NCBI RefSeq assembly: GCF_033473495.1
Contig: NC_088935.1
Coordinates: forward strand, 5,208,001 to 5,272,000
Direction of reading: 5' to 3'
DNA length: 64,000 nt
Source of the DNA: Cercospora beticola
Taxonomy: Eukaryota > Ascomycota > Dothideomycetes > Mycosphaerellales > Mycosphaerellaceae
Made by a program: the position numbers and the translations under genes. The notes beneath the pieces were generated by a model. It was not told where the DNA came from. It did no database searches and worked only from the letters and a program-made list of their open reading frames with translations. Shown one piece after another: positions 44,766 to 55,959 of the stretch (position 1 is the stretch's first letter; the number at the start of each line of letters is the position of its first letter).

Positions 44766-45430
44766 ATGGTCAGAACCACATCCAATGTCTCCATGGCCCC
44801 GCTGACGATGGACAGTCGCAATCACTACGGCCATACCTCTCCTGCGTGAGGCAGACTCTCACTGCGGCGCTCTCATTATCGAACTTCGCCTCGCAAGCTT
44901 CCGAACGACACAATGTCCCCGAGATCGAAGCGAAAACATCTCCCGAAGTCGTCCTCAATCCACTCACCGTTTCCCGAAATCAGGAAGAGCGAGTATTGGT
45001 AGAGCCTTCAGTGAACAGCGTGCGAGTCAGCATACGGATCAAGCAGGCAGATGAGATTGAACACATCCTGGTGCACAAGTTCACGCGGTTCTTGACGCAG
45101 AGAGCTGAGGCTTTCTTTATTCTGAGGCGGAAGCCGGTGCCTGTAAGTGCTTCCGGCGAAGAGATACTGGATAGAGACTGACTGAAGAAAAGGGCTATGA
45201 TATTTCGTTCTTGATCACGAATTTTCATACGGAGGAGATGTTGAAGCACAAACTTGTGGACTTCATTATACAATTCATGGAGGAGGTGGACAAGGAGATC
45301 TCGGAAATGAAGCTTTTCGTAAGTGCTGCCGCGAGGATTCTGCCAACGTCAACATCGACTGCTAACGCTGTGACAGCTAAACGCTCGAGCACGTTTTGTT
45401 GCTGAAAGCTTCCTTACGCCATTCGACTAA
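44766..45430 (+). CDS. arpc4: Arp2/3 complex subunit ARPC4 (20 kDa), 4 exons
   Basis: Exons 44766-44768 (only the ATG), 44816-45142, 45193-45318 and 45377-45430 give 169 aa, the normal ARPC4 length. The protein begins [13 protein letters not shown] and contains [33 protein letters not shown] and ends [10 protein letters not shown], all strongly conserved in ARPC4. With ARPC2 it forms the core of the complex that nucleates branched actin filaments at endocytic patches. The first intron (44769-44815) starts with a weak GTCAGA donor but has a good CTGAC branch and restores the conserved N-terminus. Confidence 0.95.
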
Positions 45431-46470
45431 GCTCTGCTGCGTGGAGGGCTCTTCGCCGCTGCGGGGACAGGAGGGTACTGAGCTGCGAAAATTGCGAGGC
45501 AATCTGTTTGCACGTTTAGATGAGTCATGACAATGAGAAAGCGCTCGAAGCGTCGGCTAGAAGGTGTACGTCCGCGCGAATGTGGATCGATTTCATGCCA
45601 GGCCATAGATATGCGAGACGACTGGAGGCACGTAGGCTCGCCGCTAACCACTCCGCAAGCAACGAAGTCAATCACATCCGATTCAGCTGTAGCATCTCAC
45701 GAGTCCATAACGTTTCCTCGCACATTCTGCCTTCACTTGGTATGCGGCTTTTCTCAACGGTCTCGCATGGGAGGTAACATAAATCAGTTGACCTGGCAAC
45801 AGCTTCACGTAGGCTCCTCAGCTCACAGCTCACCTCCGTCGCGTTCACTCTTCATCATTCACCTCACCACGCACATGATGTTCTCGTGACAACGACATGA
45901 ACCCACAAGCTCAACCCTTTGTACCGACTCAGCACACCTGGACCGACGACAACGGCATACCCGAGCTGCTGACTGCTGCACGTCGACTTCTCGTCATCTC
46001 CGCCTGGCACGGTGCTGTGGTGCGCAAGCAAAAGGACAAATCAACTTGGGTAATACCGACTTCTTCGCGGCATGGAAGCGCGCCGTCACTGACAAGTGCT
46101 TCGAGAAGTGCAGCAGCAAAAGGCGAATCGAGTCCGTGGGCTCACATCGACAGCGTAAGTCCCTTCTCGCTTCTTTTTCCTACCATCGACCTTCGCGTCG
46201 GTCGTCGGCGGCGGGCTTGTGACGCGTTGGTGACTGTTTTGGCGGTGGCCCATGCGCGCACTGATAAATCGGAGAATTTGGCTGGCAACTTCCTCTTTTT
46301 CTTCATCGCATTGCCATTGCCGCGATACCCCCACTACACATAGATAGCGGTTTTGGGGCAAAGCTGACCACCCACCGCAGTATCTTAGAAGCCAACATCG
46401 CTACACCAACACCCGCGCAAGCACACCTGTACAGCAACCCCCTGACGGCACTCGAGCACTGACGGCGGCC
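45431..46470. other. Intergenic region, possible small gene or leader unresolved
   Basis: An ATG at 45897 opens a frame of 149 codons and a GTAAGT-like donor lies near 46153, but no domain or complete splice model could be made. The last 250 bases are pyrimidine-rich and may be the spliced 5' leader of the RRM gene. Confidence 0.35.
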
Positions 46471-48818
46471 ATGAACGGCCAAGGCCAGGGCAACTGGCAG
46501 CAGCGCCATCCGCCAGTGGCAGGCGACGGCGGCGCACACGCTGCTCGCTTCCCATACCCACCACCACCTCCGCCTCAGTACGGCGGCTACCAAACGAACC
46601 AGGCACGCAACAACACAGCTCTTCGTGGAGGTGTGCACAACAACTTCGTCCCGCGCTCGAATGGCAGTCCAATCGGCTACCCACCGATGAACAACGGAGG
46701 TACCACCAACGGCTCGATGGCTTCAGGCCACTCCTCGCTGAACGGCAATACGTACGCCGATGACCCGTACGTGACCCGCCGCCCTGACTCTGCTCTCGGA
46801 AACGATATGGCTGGCCAGAAGACCACCTTCCTCAATGCGCAAACTCCGCCGGGACGTGTGAACAGTGTCCCTCGCCGCCATAGAGATTCTTTTGGCTCGA
46901 ACGGCACGTTCGCCACTCAGATCGAGCAACCCATGTCTCCACCAGCCAACGGCAATCACTACCAAGCTACGCACCCTCAAATGCGTCCTACCACCCAGCT
47001 CGTTCAGCATCGCACGAATGGTGGCCCACAGCACTTCGCTGCTCCTGTCGCTCAGCGCCGTGCGAACATTGGCCAGCAGTTGCAAAACGCTATGCACCCT
47101 AATGTCCATGACATTGCGGCTGGTCTCGGTAACATGCAGCTGTCGCACACGAGTGCTCAGTCAGAGAGCAATGGTAGCATGTCCACATCAGTCGGCTTCC
47201 CTGCTCACTACAACCAGGAGGGTACCGCACGCACACTCGCTGAGATGATCAAGCGCGCCGAGACCGAAGACCCGTACGATCGCAAGATGGCTCTGTACAC
47301 GACTGCACCACGCCAGCCAAATCCGACACTCGGCCCTGCTCGTTTCAAGGACAGCCGCATGTTTGCCACGATCGGCGGCTCATCCAGCAGCACCCCACCA
47401 AACCAAGCTGTTGGGCTGGTCAAGAAGGGTCGTCCAGACTGGCTCGACCTGGCTCTGGAGGGCAACATGACCCCCGACCTGGAAGAGGCATTCAACGCTT
47501 TGCCTTTCGACGAGCTGTGCCGTGGCTGGTCAAACCATCACGCCGGTGTGGTCCGCATCAAAGACATCCCCTATGCCACCACGCGCCAGGAGATGACGGC
47601 TTTCCTTGGTCGCAATGCTCAGATTGTCCGCCAGCCAGAAGGTTCCCCATTCCACGCAATCCATATCCTCATGGAGCGTGAGAGTGGCAAGACCATGGAC
47701 TGCTTCGTCGAGGTTTCAACCCCGGCTGAGGCTTCGTGGGTTGCCCGCCAATTTGCTCGTCGAGTCGACCAGAAGCGCCCACCAAAGGTCGGCGATCGTA
47801 CTGTGGAGGTAGTTTACAGCTCGCAGGATGAGCTCATGTTTGAGCTCTTCCCGCGCGCTAAGCACGTTCGGTGGAGCAATGGCCAGCCTGTGGTTGATCG
47901 CAACGAGCGAAAATACTACAAAGACCAGGCTGCCGTCGGGTTCCAAGGATTCCTTCATCCCGAGGAGCTTGTCGCTCTGTCCAAGCATGCGACTTTGCAT
48001 GAGCGTGTAGGTCATCATGGCCGCCCTTTTTTCGAGCATTTGCTGATACTTCGCAGTCTCCATTCGCGAGCAAGAGCCCTTGCCGTGTGTACGAGGCCAT
48101 GATCACACTTCTCTACAAGTACCCATGGCAGGCGATCGAGGAGATCACTATCGCTGAGCGTCGAGCGATTTACGACGCGTGCATTGGTCTGATCAAGACT
48201 TTGATTGTCGCCCTTCGTCGCAGCAACCTCCAGCACTCCGCCAATCAGCCAACTCCTGGCCTGCTTCAGGAGCTCACCACGGCTGCTCTTGTCTGCCCAG
48301 GATTCACCGAGAAGCAGAAAGCTTCCGTCATTGCCGCTGTCATCCAAGGTGGTTTCAAGGGTATTGCCGACGGCCGTGACTTGAACGTCAAGCTCGGTGG
48401 TCATCACGAGTTCAGTGCTAGCTGGCCTTTCTCTGCACTGGGCATTCCGATGGATGTTGAGCTAGATGTCCTTGCTTACTACGCTCGTCTTTTCCGCGAG
48501 GCTACCTACGAACCAAAGGCCACCTCGCTTGCGGCACTCAAGGCCAAGCAGGCATCCGGCCAGGGACAGAACCCAATGGGAGAATGGTCCATCGACTACG
48601 GCAACAACCCGTCCAGCCTCACCCTCGCGCAGATCGGCCAGATCGAGTACGACGCTGTCGAAAAGCTGCTCAAGTTCATCTGCGACGAAGCACCAGCCGA
48701 GCAACGCCCCTACAACAGCCACAGCGCTCCGGGTAGCATCGGCCGCCAATCGAGCAGTTCTGGCGGCAGCGGCAGCGCTGGTCAGCGAAGCAATGCTACC
48801 TACCACTCCCTCTTTTGA
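46471..48818 (+). CDS. RRM-domain RNA-binding protein with disordered N-terminus, 2 exons
   Basis: Exons 46471-48006 and 48057-48818 join through a 50-bp intron to 765 aa. Residues 1-320 are low-complexity (Pro, Asn, Gly, Gln). Around residues 350-460 a single divergent RRM is seen, beginning G-V-V-R-I-K-D-I-P-Y-A-T-T (RNP2-like) with C-F-V-E-V-S-T as the RNP1-like strand. After it comes a long helical C-terminal region (A-M-I-T-L-L-Y-K-Y-P-W onwards) of about 200 residues that looks folded, then a Ser/Gly-rich tail. The combination suggests an mRNA-regulating protein of a fungus-restricted type. I do not know a characterised orthologue. Confidence 0.85.
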
Positions 48819-49622
48819 TCTCGCAGTCTCTGCTGCATGTCCATCGACTTGATACATTGGGTCGATCGCCGGCGATCACGGTTCTTGCTTCGGAGTTTCA
48901 CAAAATTGGGTCAAGGATGGGAGTGCTTCGGTTTGCAGCGAAAAGGCTTTTTTGTAACAACATGGATATGGGCGCATGACACGAGTGAACGATGGAAATG
49001 AGTGCTACGACTACTATGCATGAAAAAGGTACTGCAATGCGGTGCCAACGATACGATGAGAAAAGCGAGAGAAGAAAACGGAAAACAGCACAAAAAAAGA
49101 GTAATGACATGGGCACTCAGCGCAGCGAGAAGGACCATACACATAGAACGAGAGGGTCGAGGCAGACGCAACATGAAGACGGCTTGAAGATGATGAGATG
49201 TGCTGGGCGACGGAACGGTGGGCTATGGCTGCTGGGCTGGAGGTTGGTTTCATCGCACGATCAGTCAGTATTGGCTTGGAGGTCATCGTCAATAGCTGCT
49301 TCAAGTAACGCAAGTTTCCCCTCACTCTTTCTCCTTCTCACTTGCTCTTTGGACTCCATGGCTGTTGCACTATGTTGCTGTATGGTGCTCCGCTGGAAAT
49401 ATAAGCACGCGCTGGCGAAACGGGTAGGACTGGGACAATGGTGTTGTGCACTGAAAACGCTTGAGCTTGGGTACTTTCAGCGTCTTCGTGCGCGCGAAGC
49501 TACTTTCGAGTCTACTCTAAACACACAAGATCTTTTGTACTCGTACACGCCGGGGCATCATGATCGCTGCTCTTCATATGCTCATCTCTTTGACCTCTGC
49601 GTCCTCCTCTTCTGCATACCCA
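48819..49622. other. Convergent intergenic region
   Basis: This holds the 3' flanks of the RRM gene and the Pro/Gln-rich gene. A plus-strand frame at 48992-49708 runs into the opposite-strand gene and has repetitive Lys/Arg content with no motif, so it is not called. Confidence 0.5.
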
Positions 49623-50465
49623 TCACCCTTTCTTATTTATCCTCTCCCAGACTTTCTTCTCCGCCTCAATCGCAGACTGTGAAATGGTGCTCGCGTAATT
49701 CTTCATAGTATCCCACATGGTTCCTTCTCCTGCGCTGCCTGCGCTCGCATTTCCTCCTGCTCCACCAAGTACTCCTCCAATTCCACTGAACGACCCATTT
49801 CGATGTTCTTCTGCATCTAGACTTGCTCTCGCAGCAGAAGACATCTCTTGCGCCATAACATTTTGTTGGTAGCCTGGAGGATGGCTTGGAGGAGCGATTC
49901 CCCCTGCTATGGGTGATACGGCGCCAAAGTTCAATGTTTTGGGACCGCTGTTGTTTCCTCCTGCTCTTGTAGGGCTTTGAGCGTTTGTCGTATGTGTGGG
50001 AGCGTAGTTCTGTTCGGGCGGGGACATTGCCATTTGAGGCGGCATAGCTGTCACGGCTGGAGGAGGTGGCTGTTGTTGTTGGTGTTGTTCGAGAAACTTT
50101 GCTGCTTCGCCGGCTTTGGGTGGAGGTGGGAGGCTCGTTACTGGTGCGGACTGCTGTTGTGAAGTAGGCACTGGCACGGCGCCGGGTTGTGGAGGCGGTG
50201 GTCCATAATTGCTCGTGGAGTCTGACGTTCGTGTGGGCTGTGGTTGGTAGCGATTTGGCGTTGGGGCTGCGCCTGTGGGAGCTGGGACTGCTGGTGCGCC
50301 GGGCTGAGCGGGAGGGTAAGATGGAGGCTGCTGCTGTGTTGTCGATGCTTCTGGAACTGTGTTCGCTGGTTTCTGTGGCGTTATGGGCGCGTCTGGGAGA
50401 AGTCAGATGTGTCTGCTCGAGGCGAGGCAAGCATACTCACCAATGTGAACAGGAACTGGCGGCAT
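49623..50465 (-). CDS. Pro/Gln-rich disordered protein, uncharacterised, 2 exons
   Basis: Exons 50465-50441 and 50392-49623 give 264 aa. The first exon codes only eight residues and a split codon (M-P-P-V-P-V-H-I). About 200 residues of Pro/Gln/Thr/Ala-rich sequence follow, including Q-Q-Q-Q and P-P-P-P runs. The last 40 residues look ordered: [15 protein letters not shown], a possible amphipathic helix with [10 protein letters not shown] at the end. The splice signals (GTGAGT, CCCAG) are good. I do not recognise a family; the terminal helix might bind membranes or a partner protein. Confidence 0.6.
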
Positions 50466-50989
50466 TGTGGTGACTCTCGACTCGTGCAGAACTGTGAGGC
50501 TTAGTAGAGTGTAGAAACTGAATCGCAGATTGTCAGAGATCGATCTGTTGCAGATTGTGGACACTTTGCACGAGCTGTTTGGAGAGCTCCAGCTGTTTGC
50601 CCTTGCAGGAGGCAGATGTGACTTGCGATGACGACTGTCACGTGAGTGGTTCTGTTCGGCGTTCGTGAAAGGCGTGCGAAAAGTGTTGGAAGAGAGTGAA
50701 ACAAACAAAACTCTATACGCCTTTAGTACGTGCAACCAATTGTAATACAGGGAGAACATCTGCGAGAGCCGGATAAAGTTACATGCGTTCCACGCGCTTC
50801 GACTGGAAGCAGCGCAACGCCCCAATGCCACTTCGTCCCCGCTCACGCCAAATTTTCCGATGGCAGAGCAACAGTAGTGCAACCCGTTGTCTCCTTCATC
50901 ATGTCCACAATCGAATCGGCATGTGAACCGCTTTTCTTGTTCGTGAAATCGCCTCTTACTTGACCATGTAAATCGACGGGGCGAGTCGT
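50466..50989. other. Intergenic region between tandem minus-strand genes
   Basis: This is the promoter of the Pro/Gln-rich gene and the 3' flank of the ADP/ATP carrier gene. No gene seen. Confidence 0.55.
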
Positions 50990-52399
50990 TTACTTGAACT
51001 TCTTGCCGAAGACAATGACCTGGAGCTGATCGTAGATGGAGAGCACACCAGCACCAGCGACACCACGGAGGATGTTGGCACCGGCACCCTTGAAGAGAGA
51101 CTTGACACCCTCCTTGGCGACGATCTGGCTGGCGGCATCGAAGGAAGACTTGTACTTGACGGCCTGTGCGGATGTTAGCGCCTTGCCACGTTTTCAAATA
51201 GCCGATGTCAAATGTCCAACTCACCTCACCAGAAGTCATCATCATACGTCTGCGGACAGTGTCGAGTGGGTAGGAAGCGATACCAGCACCAGTGGTGACA
51301 GTCCAGCCGAGGAGGAAAGAGGCCAAGAAGTTACCCTCGAGGGAACCGGTGAGAAGGACAGGCTTGAGCGAATCGTACATTCCGAAGTAGAGACCACGGT
51401 AGACGACGATACCAGCGACGGAGGGACCGAAACCACGGTAGAGACCAAGGATACCATCAGAAGCAAGAGTCTTCTTGTAGACGTCCACGAGGCCGTTGAA
51501 TTGACGGTCACCACCAGTCTTGGAGTTCTTGGCGTCGTTGGCAAGACGGGTACGGGCGTAGTCGAGAGAGTAGACGAAGAGGAGAGAAGTGGCGCCGGCC
51601 ATCTGGAGAGCTGTTAGATAGATGCCTTGGAAGCTTTGCGGCTGATAGGAGACTTACACCACCAGAGGCCAAGTTACCAGCCATCCACCAGGCGTATCCA
51701 TCACGCTCCTTCTTGTAGCCGAACATCGACTTGAAGGTGTCACGGAAAGCGAAGTTCAGGGCCTGGGTTGGGAAGTAACGGATAACGTTGGCAGTGTTAC
51801 CACGCCAGAGGGAGACGACACCCTCATCGGCGGTTGTGCGGCGGAAACAGTCCATGATACCATTGTACTTGTGCGAAAGACGGCCAGTCTTCAACATCTC
51901 GTCCTGTTTGGGAAACTCGAGTCAGCGCCGTGTTATTTTGATGGCAGAGAGAAGCTGATTGAGCTTTCGTTGGCTAGCTACCTTCGTGGTAGCTGCCGAG
52001 CGGCTTCAGACGTACCTGGTTCTGAATGAGGAGCTTGACACGCTCGATAGGAGCGGCAGCGGTCTTCGAGACGGCGGCGGAGACACCACCCACTGTTATC
52101 CGCAGTCAGCGCGATGTCCATTGATGGTTTCCCAGCTCCCATGCTCTTATCGCCAGCTTTTGCGGCGCTTCGGCTATTCAGGCGTCGGCGACACGGGGTC
52201 GGCGCCAGGAGACTGTCGGGGTGTACGTACTCAGGAAGTCGACGACGAAGGGCGGCATGCCCATGATCGTCTTCTCCTCTTGCTTAACTGTGAGGGATAG
52301 TTAGTTTCTGAGCTCGTTTCTTCCAATGCGCGGCCAATGTTTGGAGCATCGGCGCGCACGCTCGAAAGGCTGCGGCGTACCCGGTGGAACGTTTGCCAT
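50990..52399 (-). CDS. aac: Mitochondrial ADP/ATP carrier, 6 exons
   Basis: Exons 52399-52381, 52287-52231, 52092-52016, 51903-51658, 51602-51225 and 51163-50990 give 316 aa. The three mitochondrial carrier repeats show P-I-E-R-V-K, Y-x-L-D-Y-A-R-T-R and Y-P-L-D-T-V-R-R-R, and the nucleotide-carrier hallmark R-R-R-M-M-M is present. The protein sits in the inner membrane and exchanges cytosolic ADP for matrix ATP. The first exon codes only M-A-N-V-P-P plus one base; it was chosen because it restores the short N-terminal K-Q-E-E-K-T leader before G-M-P-P-F. Introns are dense in the 5' half, as in highly expressed fungal genes. Confidence 0.95.
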
Positions 52400-54255
52400 T
52401 GTGACTGTGAGGTCCTTGACCGAGATGTGACTGGAAGAAGGGGATGTGAGAGTGGAGATGTTGATGTCGTGGATGAAAAGTCGAGTGTTCTGAAGGGTCG
52501 GAAAAAAGGACTTTCAAAGGAGCTGGCAGATGCACGGTTGACAGTGCAGCCATCCCGAGGAATCCCGCTACCTTAGCCGATTCCCAACAATTCTTACGCC
52601 GATACAGAGAAAGCAACGCTCAAATCTCGTACTTCTCCAGCCATATCATTCTGGACTCGATCTTTCTCGGTCTCGTTGCGCCCGACAGATCAAAATATAT
52701 ACAATCCAAATTTGCCATCATTCTTCTTCCCGATCACGCAGAATCTGTCTTTGTTTACAGCGTACTGCAGAGGAAAGCCAAGGCCCTAGAACTTCGCCCG
52801 GATCTTTCGTACAAAAACTGGCACTCTGGCAGTCTGACAGTTTGTTGCGCGGCATTGCAGCACCATCGTGCCAGCTGTCGTCCTTCAAGGATTGTGCATA
52901 AGTTACAATATGGCCGACCTACGATTACTACGAGTTCTTGCACTTCCTCATTTGGCAACGTGACCGGCAGTCGAAACATCCGCTCTCTTCGAGGCTTCTC
53001 AGGTGGCAGTACATACAACGATCTGCCGAAGAAGAAAGCGGCTGTCGTTCCGCAAGCCGTCCGAACGTCTACAGGCAGCACGGCGTCTTGGTCATCCTAC
53101 AGTGCTCTCTGAATATCACGTGAACTGCGTCCGAAGTTCCATTGTCGCTAGGAGGTAGCAGAGCCTTGAGGAGCCGAGTCCCATGTTCCATGAGGGTAGA
53201 CGATCTGATCAAGCACGCAGTAGTCTCGTTCTCAGTCCTTGATGAGAGGGAATTCTGCTTCTGAACGTTTCTCCATGGCTGCCACATGTCAGAATTCTCC
53301 ACGTTGGGCTACTCCGACATCCCACGACTTATTAAACTCGCGGATTCTCTGAGGTCTGCTGTCTTGGCACGGTCGAGCCCAGCAGAGATTATTACATTTG
53401 GAACAACCCCCTCATCATCGCTTTCCTAGTCGACCATCCTACGCCGACGTGGCCTTCTCGTCCACTTCATCACCGAGAGCTCTCAGCACTCGAGCCCAAA
53501 TATTCGTTCTCGGCCTCCTCTATGCCATCCTCCTCGTCCTCGTCCTGGGTCTCATCCCCCTCATCTCCATGTTGCCTAAGCTCCTCTTTCAGCTCGTCCA
53601 GATTGCTCCGCAACCGCTCCAGCATGAACTGCTCGTTCTCATTATCCTTGTCACTGCGCTCCTTCACATCGTTTCATACTCTCTCGGCAGCTATGCGATA
53701 TCTTTCGCCCTCCCAGTAGGCGGTCGTACAACCAGACACAAGAACACAGTTCTTGATGTGCCAATATGCAGGCAATCTTCGATTTCTTAGATTGCTTTTG
53801 GCTGCTGTCACAGTCTGCGGATACTCCTCCTGGTGGGAAACCGAGTGCTTCTAGGTATGCTTGGCAGTATATCGATCTTGCCTCCGGAGGGCCCGAGGTG
53901 TGTGTAGTTGGCATAGTATTGATCGAGTGGGCGCACGCGAGTTGAGGCTGAAGTTCAATGTGAGCGTGCGAAGTGGCATCTGAAGCTCAGTTGTCATCTG
54001 GCAGGCACGGTGGCTCCAGTCTGTCCTGCACTTGCAACGGTCGTTCTTGCCGCGCCCAAGTGGAAGGAGCAGGAGCCACAAGACCAAACACCGCTGTCAT
54101 CCTCAGCAGTGAGAGACTTTGAGACCGAATACTGGAGACTCGAACTCTCAAGGAACGCTTGCGCCGCAGAGTCACTGTGTGAGAAGAAGGTGAAGGTTAC
54201 TGCAGATCCTTGAGGCGCATGGGAGGGAACGCAGTCTGACATCTTAGCCATTAAT
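52400..54255. other. Intergenic region of about 1.9 kb, with a possible unresolved minus-strand gene
   Basis: Nothing is supported from 52400 to 53460. From 54250 to 53470 the minus strand has several frames with low stop density. The segment 53667-53470 codes a very charged stretch (K-E-R-S-D-K-D-N-E-N-E-Q, L-K-E-E-L, runs of Asp/Glu) that ends in a stop at 53470. I could not find a convincing start or complete splice chain, so it is not called as a gene. Confidence 0.35.
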
Positions 54256-55456
54256 CTATAGCGACGCCTGCTCCTGGCTTCTCTGCCCACTCTCCTTCTG
54301 TGACCCATCAACGATCTCAAACACCGCTTCCACGCCCAGATGATCCGTCACCCAGGCCTTCTCAAAGCCCAAGTTCATGATCTCCTCCGCCTCCTTCTCA
54401 TCCTCCACAACTACATCTCTCCCAAAATACCCAAACTTGGCCAACTTCAAGCTTCCTTGTCCTTCCGATGCTGGTGGCGTATAATACACCTTATCCATCC
54501 TACTCGTCCCGAATCTCTCTCGCAAAACCGTACTCGCCTGCTGGCCCCATGTGTGACCTTCGGTGTCACCTTCCTTGCCGCCAGATTCCAGATAGGCGTC
54601 TAAGAGATTGTTGTCTGAATGCAGTGTCTTGTCGAAGGGTTGTATGGCATTGAAATCTCCTGCTGCAACGGCTGCGGAGATCTTCGGGGACTGGTGCATG
54701 TAGGATGCTATAAGAGACACCTGAGGCGGGCGAAGAGCAGGTGTGAAGGCCATGGATTCGAGGTGTGAGTTGCAGAGTCTGATAGTGAAAGGGTCTTGCT
54801 GTTGCGAGGGAGAGGCGACTTGAATGTCTGAGATGAGAACATCACGCTCCATTTTCGTGGCACTGTAGTGCACGCGGAAGAGGGAAGTTGGAGGTGTGCT
54901 GCGGGAGAGAAGTGTTATTGTGCCTGATTTGTTCTTGGTAAATTATTTTGAATTGAGCGGGTGTGGACTGATGTCTATGCGTACCATAATGCCCCGATGC
55001 CCAATTCGATATATCGATATCCGAGATACAAAAGTTCTGCTGAATCCAAGGTTGTTCGGAGACAGTTTTGAGGTCTGACTCTACACATTCTTGGAGATAT
55101 ATTGCTACTGCGGTATCCTCGGACTGGACAACATGCTTCTGCAGGTACCTAAGGCCGGCCTTCATTCTTGACTCTGGAAAGGGTAACATGAAGTCGATGT
55201 TCCAGCTGTGTAATGCTAGTTTCGAAATGTTCGCAGAAGGAGGTGTGTCTAAGGGCTTCGCTTCACGAGCGGTCCATTTATCACCATCATGGATATAGTA
55301 CGGCTGATGCCAGGGTTCATCGAGTTTCCAAGGGATTGAAGGTCTTTTCTTGTCTGCAACTAATTGGATTGATCGTTGAACGAGAGCGTCCATTATGGAA
55401 CTTGTGCGGGCTGTCGTAGTTAGTGGTCGGATGAGATTGTTGAATCTGTGAAGCAT
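54256..55456 (-). CDS. Endonuclease/exonuclease/phosphatase-fold protein, TDP2-like, 2 exons
   Basis: Exons 55456-54985 and 54923-54256 give 379 aa. Motifs of the Mg-dependent phosphodiesterase fold are in order: S-W-N-I-D, L-Q-E-C (acid), H-Y-G-T-I-T-L-L-S-R, H-L-E-S, G-D-F-N-A-I (Asp/Asn) and T-D-H-L-G-V (terminal Asp-His). This matches tyrosyl-DNA phosphodiesterase 2-like and related fungal proteins, which release tyrosine-linked DNA ends or act as general phosphodiesterases. The N-terminal 21 residues (L-H-R-F-N-N-L-I-R-P-L) are basic and amphipathic, like a mitochondrial presequence, and a second ATG at residue 22 would omit it. Divergent from the Nup35-type gene. Confidence 0.8.
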
Positions 55457-55959
55457 GAGGAGAGAAATGAGAATTGAGTGTCTATCTAATGTCAAATGAC
55501 GTTCTGATGGAGAATATGTATTGCCTGCGAGGAGCGGAGCTGCCTTCTAAGCTGACTGTGGGAGCGATCGAGCGTGACAAAAGTCGAAGTTTACTACCAG
55601 CTCGCGTTTGAACTCGCAATGATGAAGGCGTAGATTGTTCGTCTTTCGCGAGGAGATTTAACAATATGCTGGTACTTGCATACCCACAAGTGCAAGATGG
55701 ATGGCATGGATGTGCAGGGGCAGCCGGTGCCTCAGCGCCGATGACATCTCCTGGCCAACAAATTGGCCGCACGACCGCGTCCTCCAAACGCGACTTTGAT
55801 GTTTCTTGAACTTGTCTCAGACACTTTTAACATCACACACTCTCTGCACTTTGCGACTTGCGTCTTCAGCTGCCAGCGTGAATTGTCTAAGCACTCACTT
55901 CTCAGTCTCTTTTGTTCTGCGCAATCAATCTTTTCGGCCAGAAAACAGAACGTTCCACA
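55457..55959. promoter_or_regulatory. Divergent promoter region
   Basis: About 500 bases between the TDP2-like gene and the Nup35-type gene. The frame upstream of 55960 is open from 55912 but an ATG occurs only at 55960. No element identified. Confidence 0.5.

Noticed and set aside
48992..49708. A 238-codon plus-strand frame after the RRM gene
   Set aside because: It lacks any motif, is rich in Arg/Lys from A-rich sequence and runs into the Pro/Gln-rich gene on the other strand.
53398..53790. A plus-strand frame with apparent membrane helices
   Set aside because: Its hydrophobic runs are the antisense image of Glu/Asp/Lys-rich codons on the minus strand, a common artefact.
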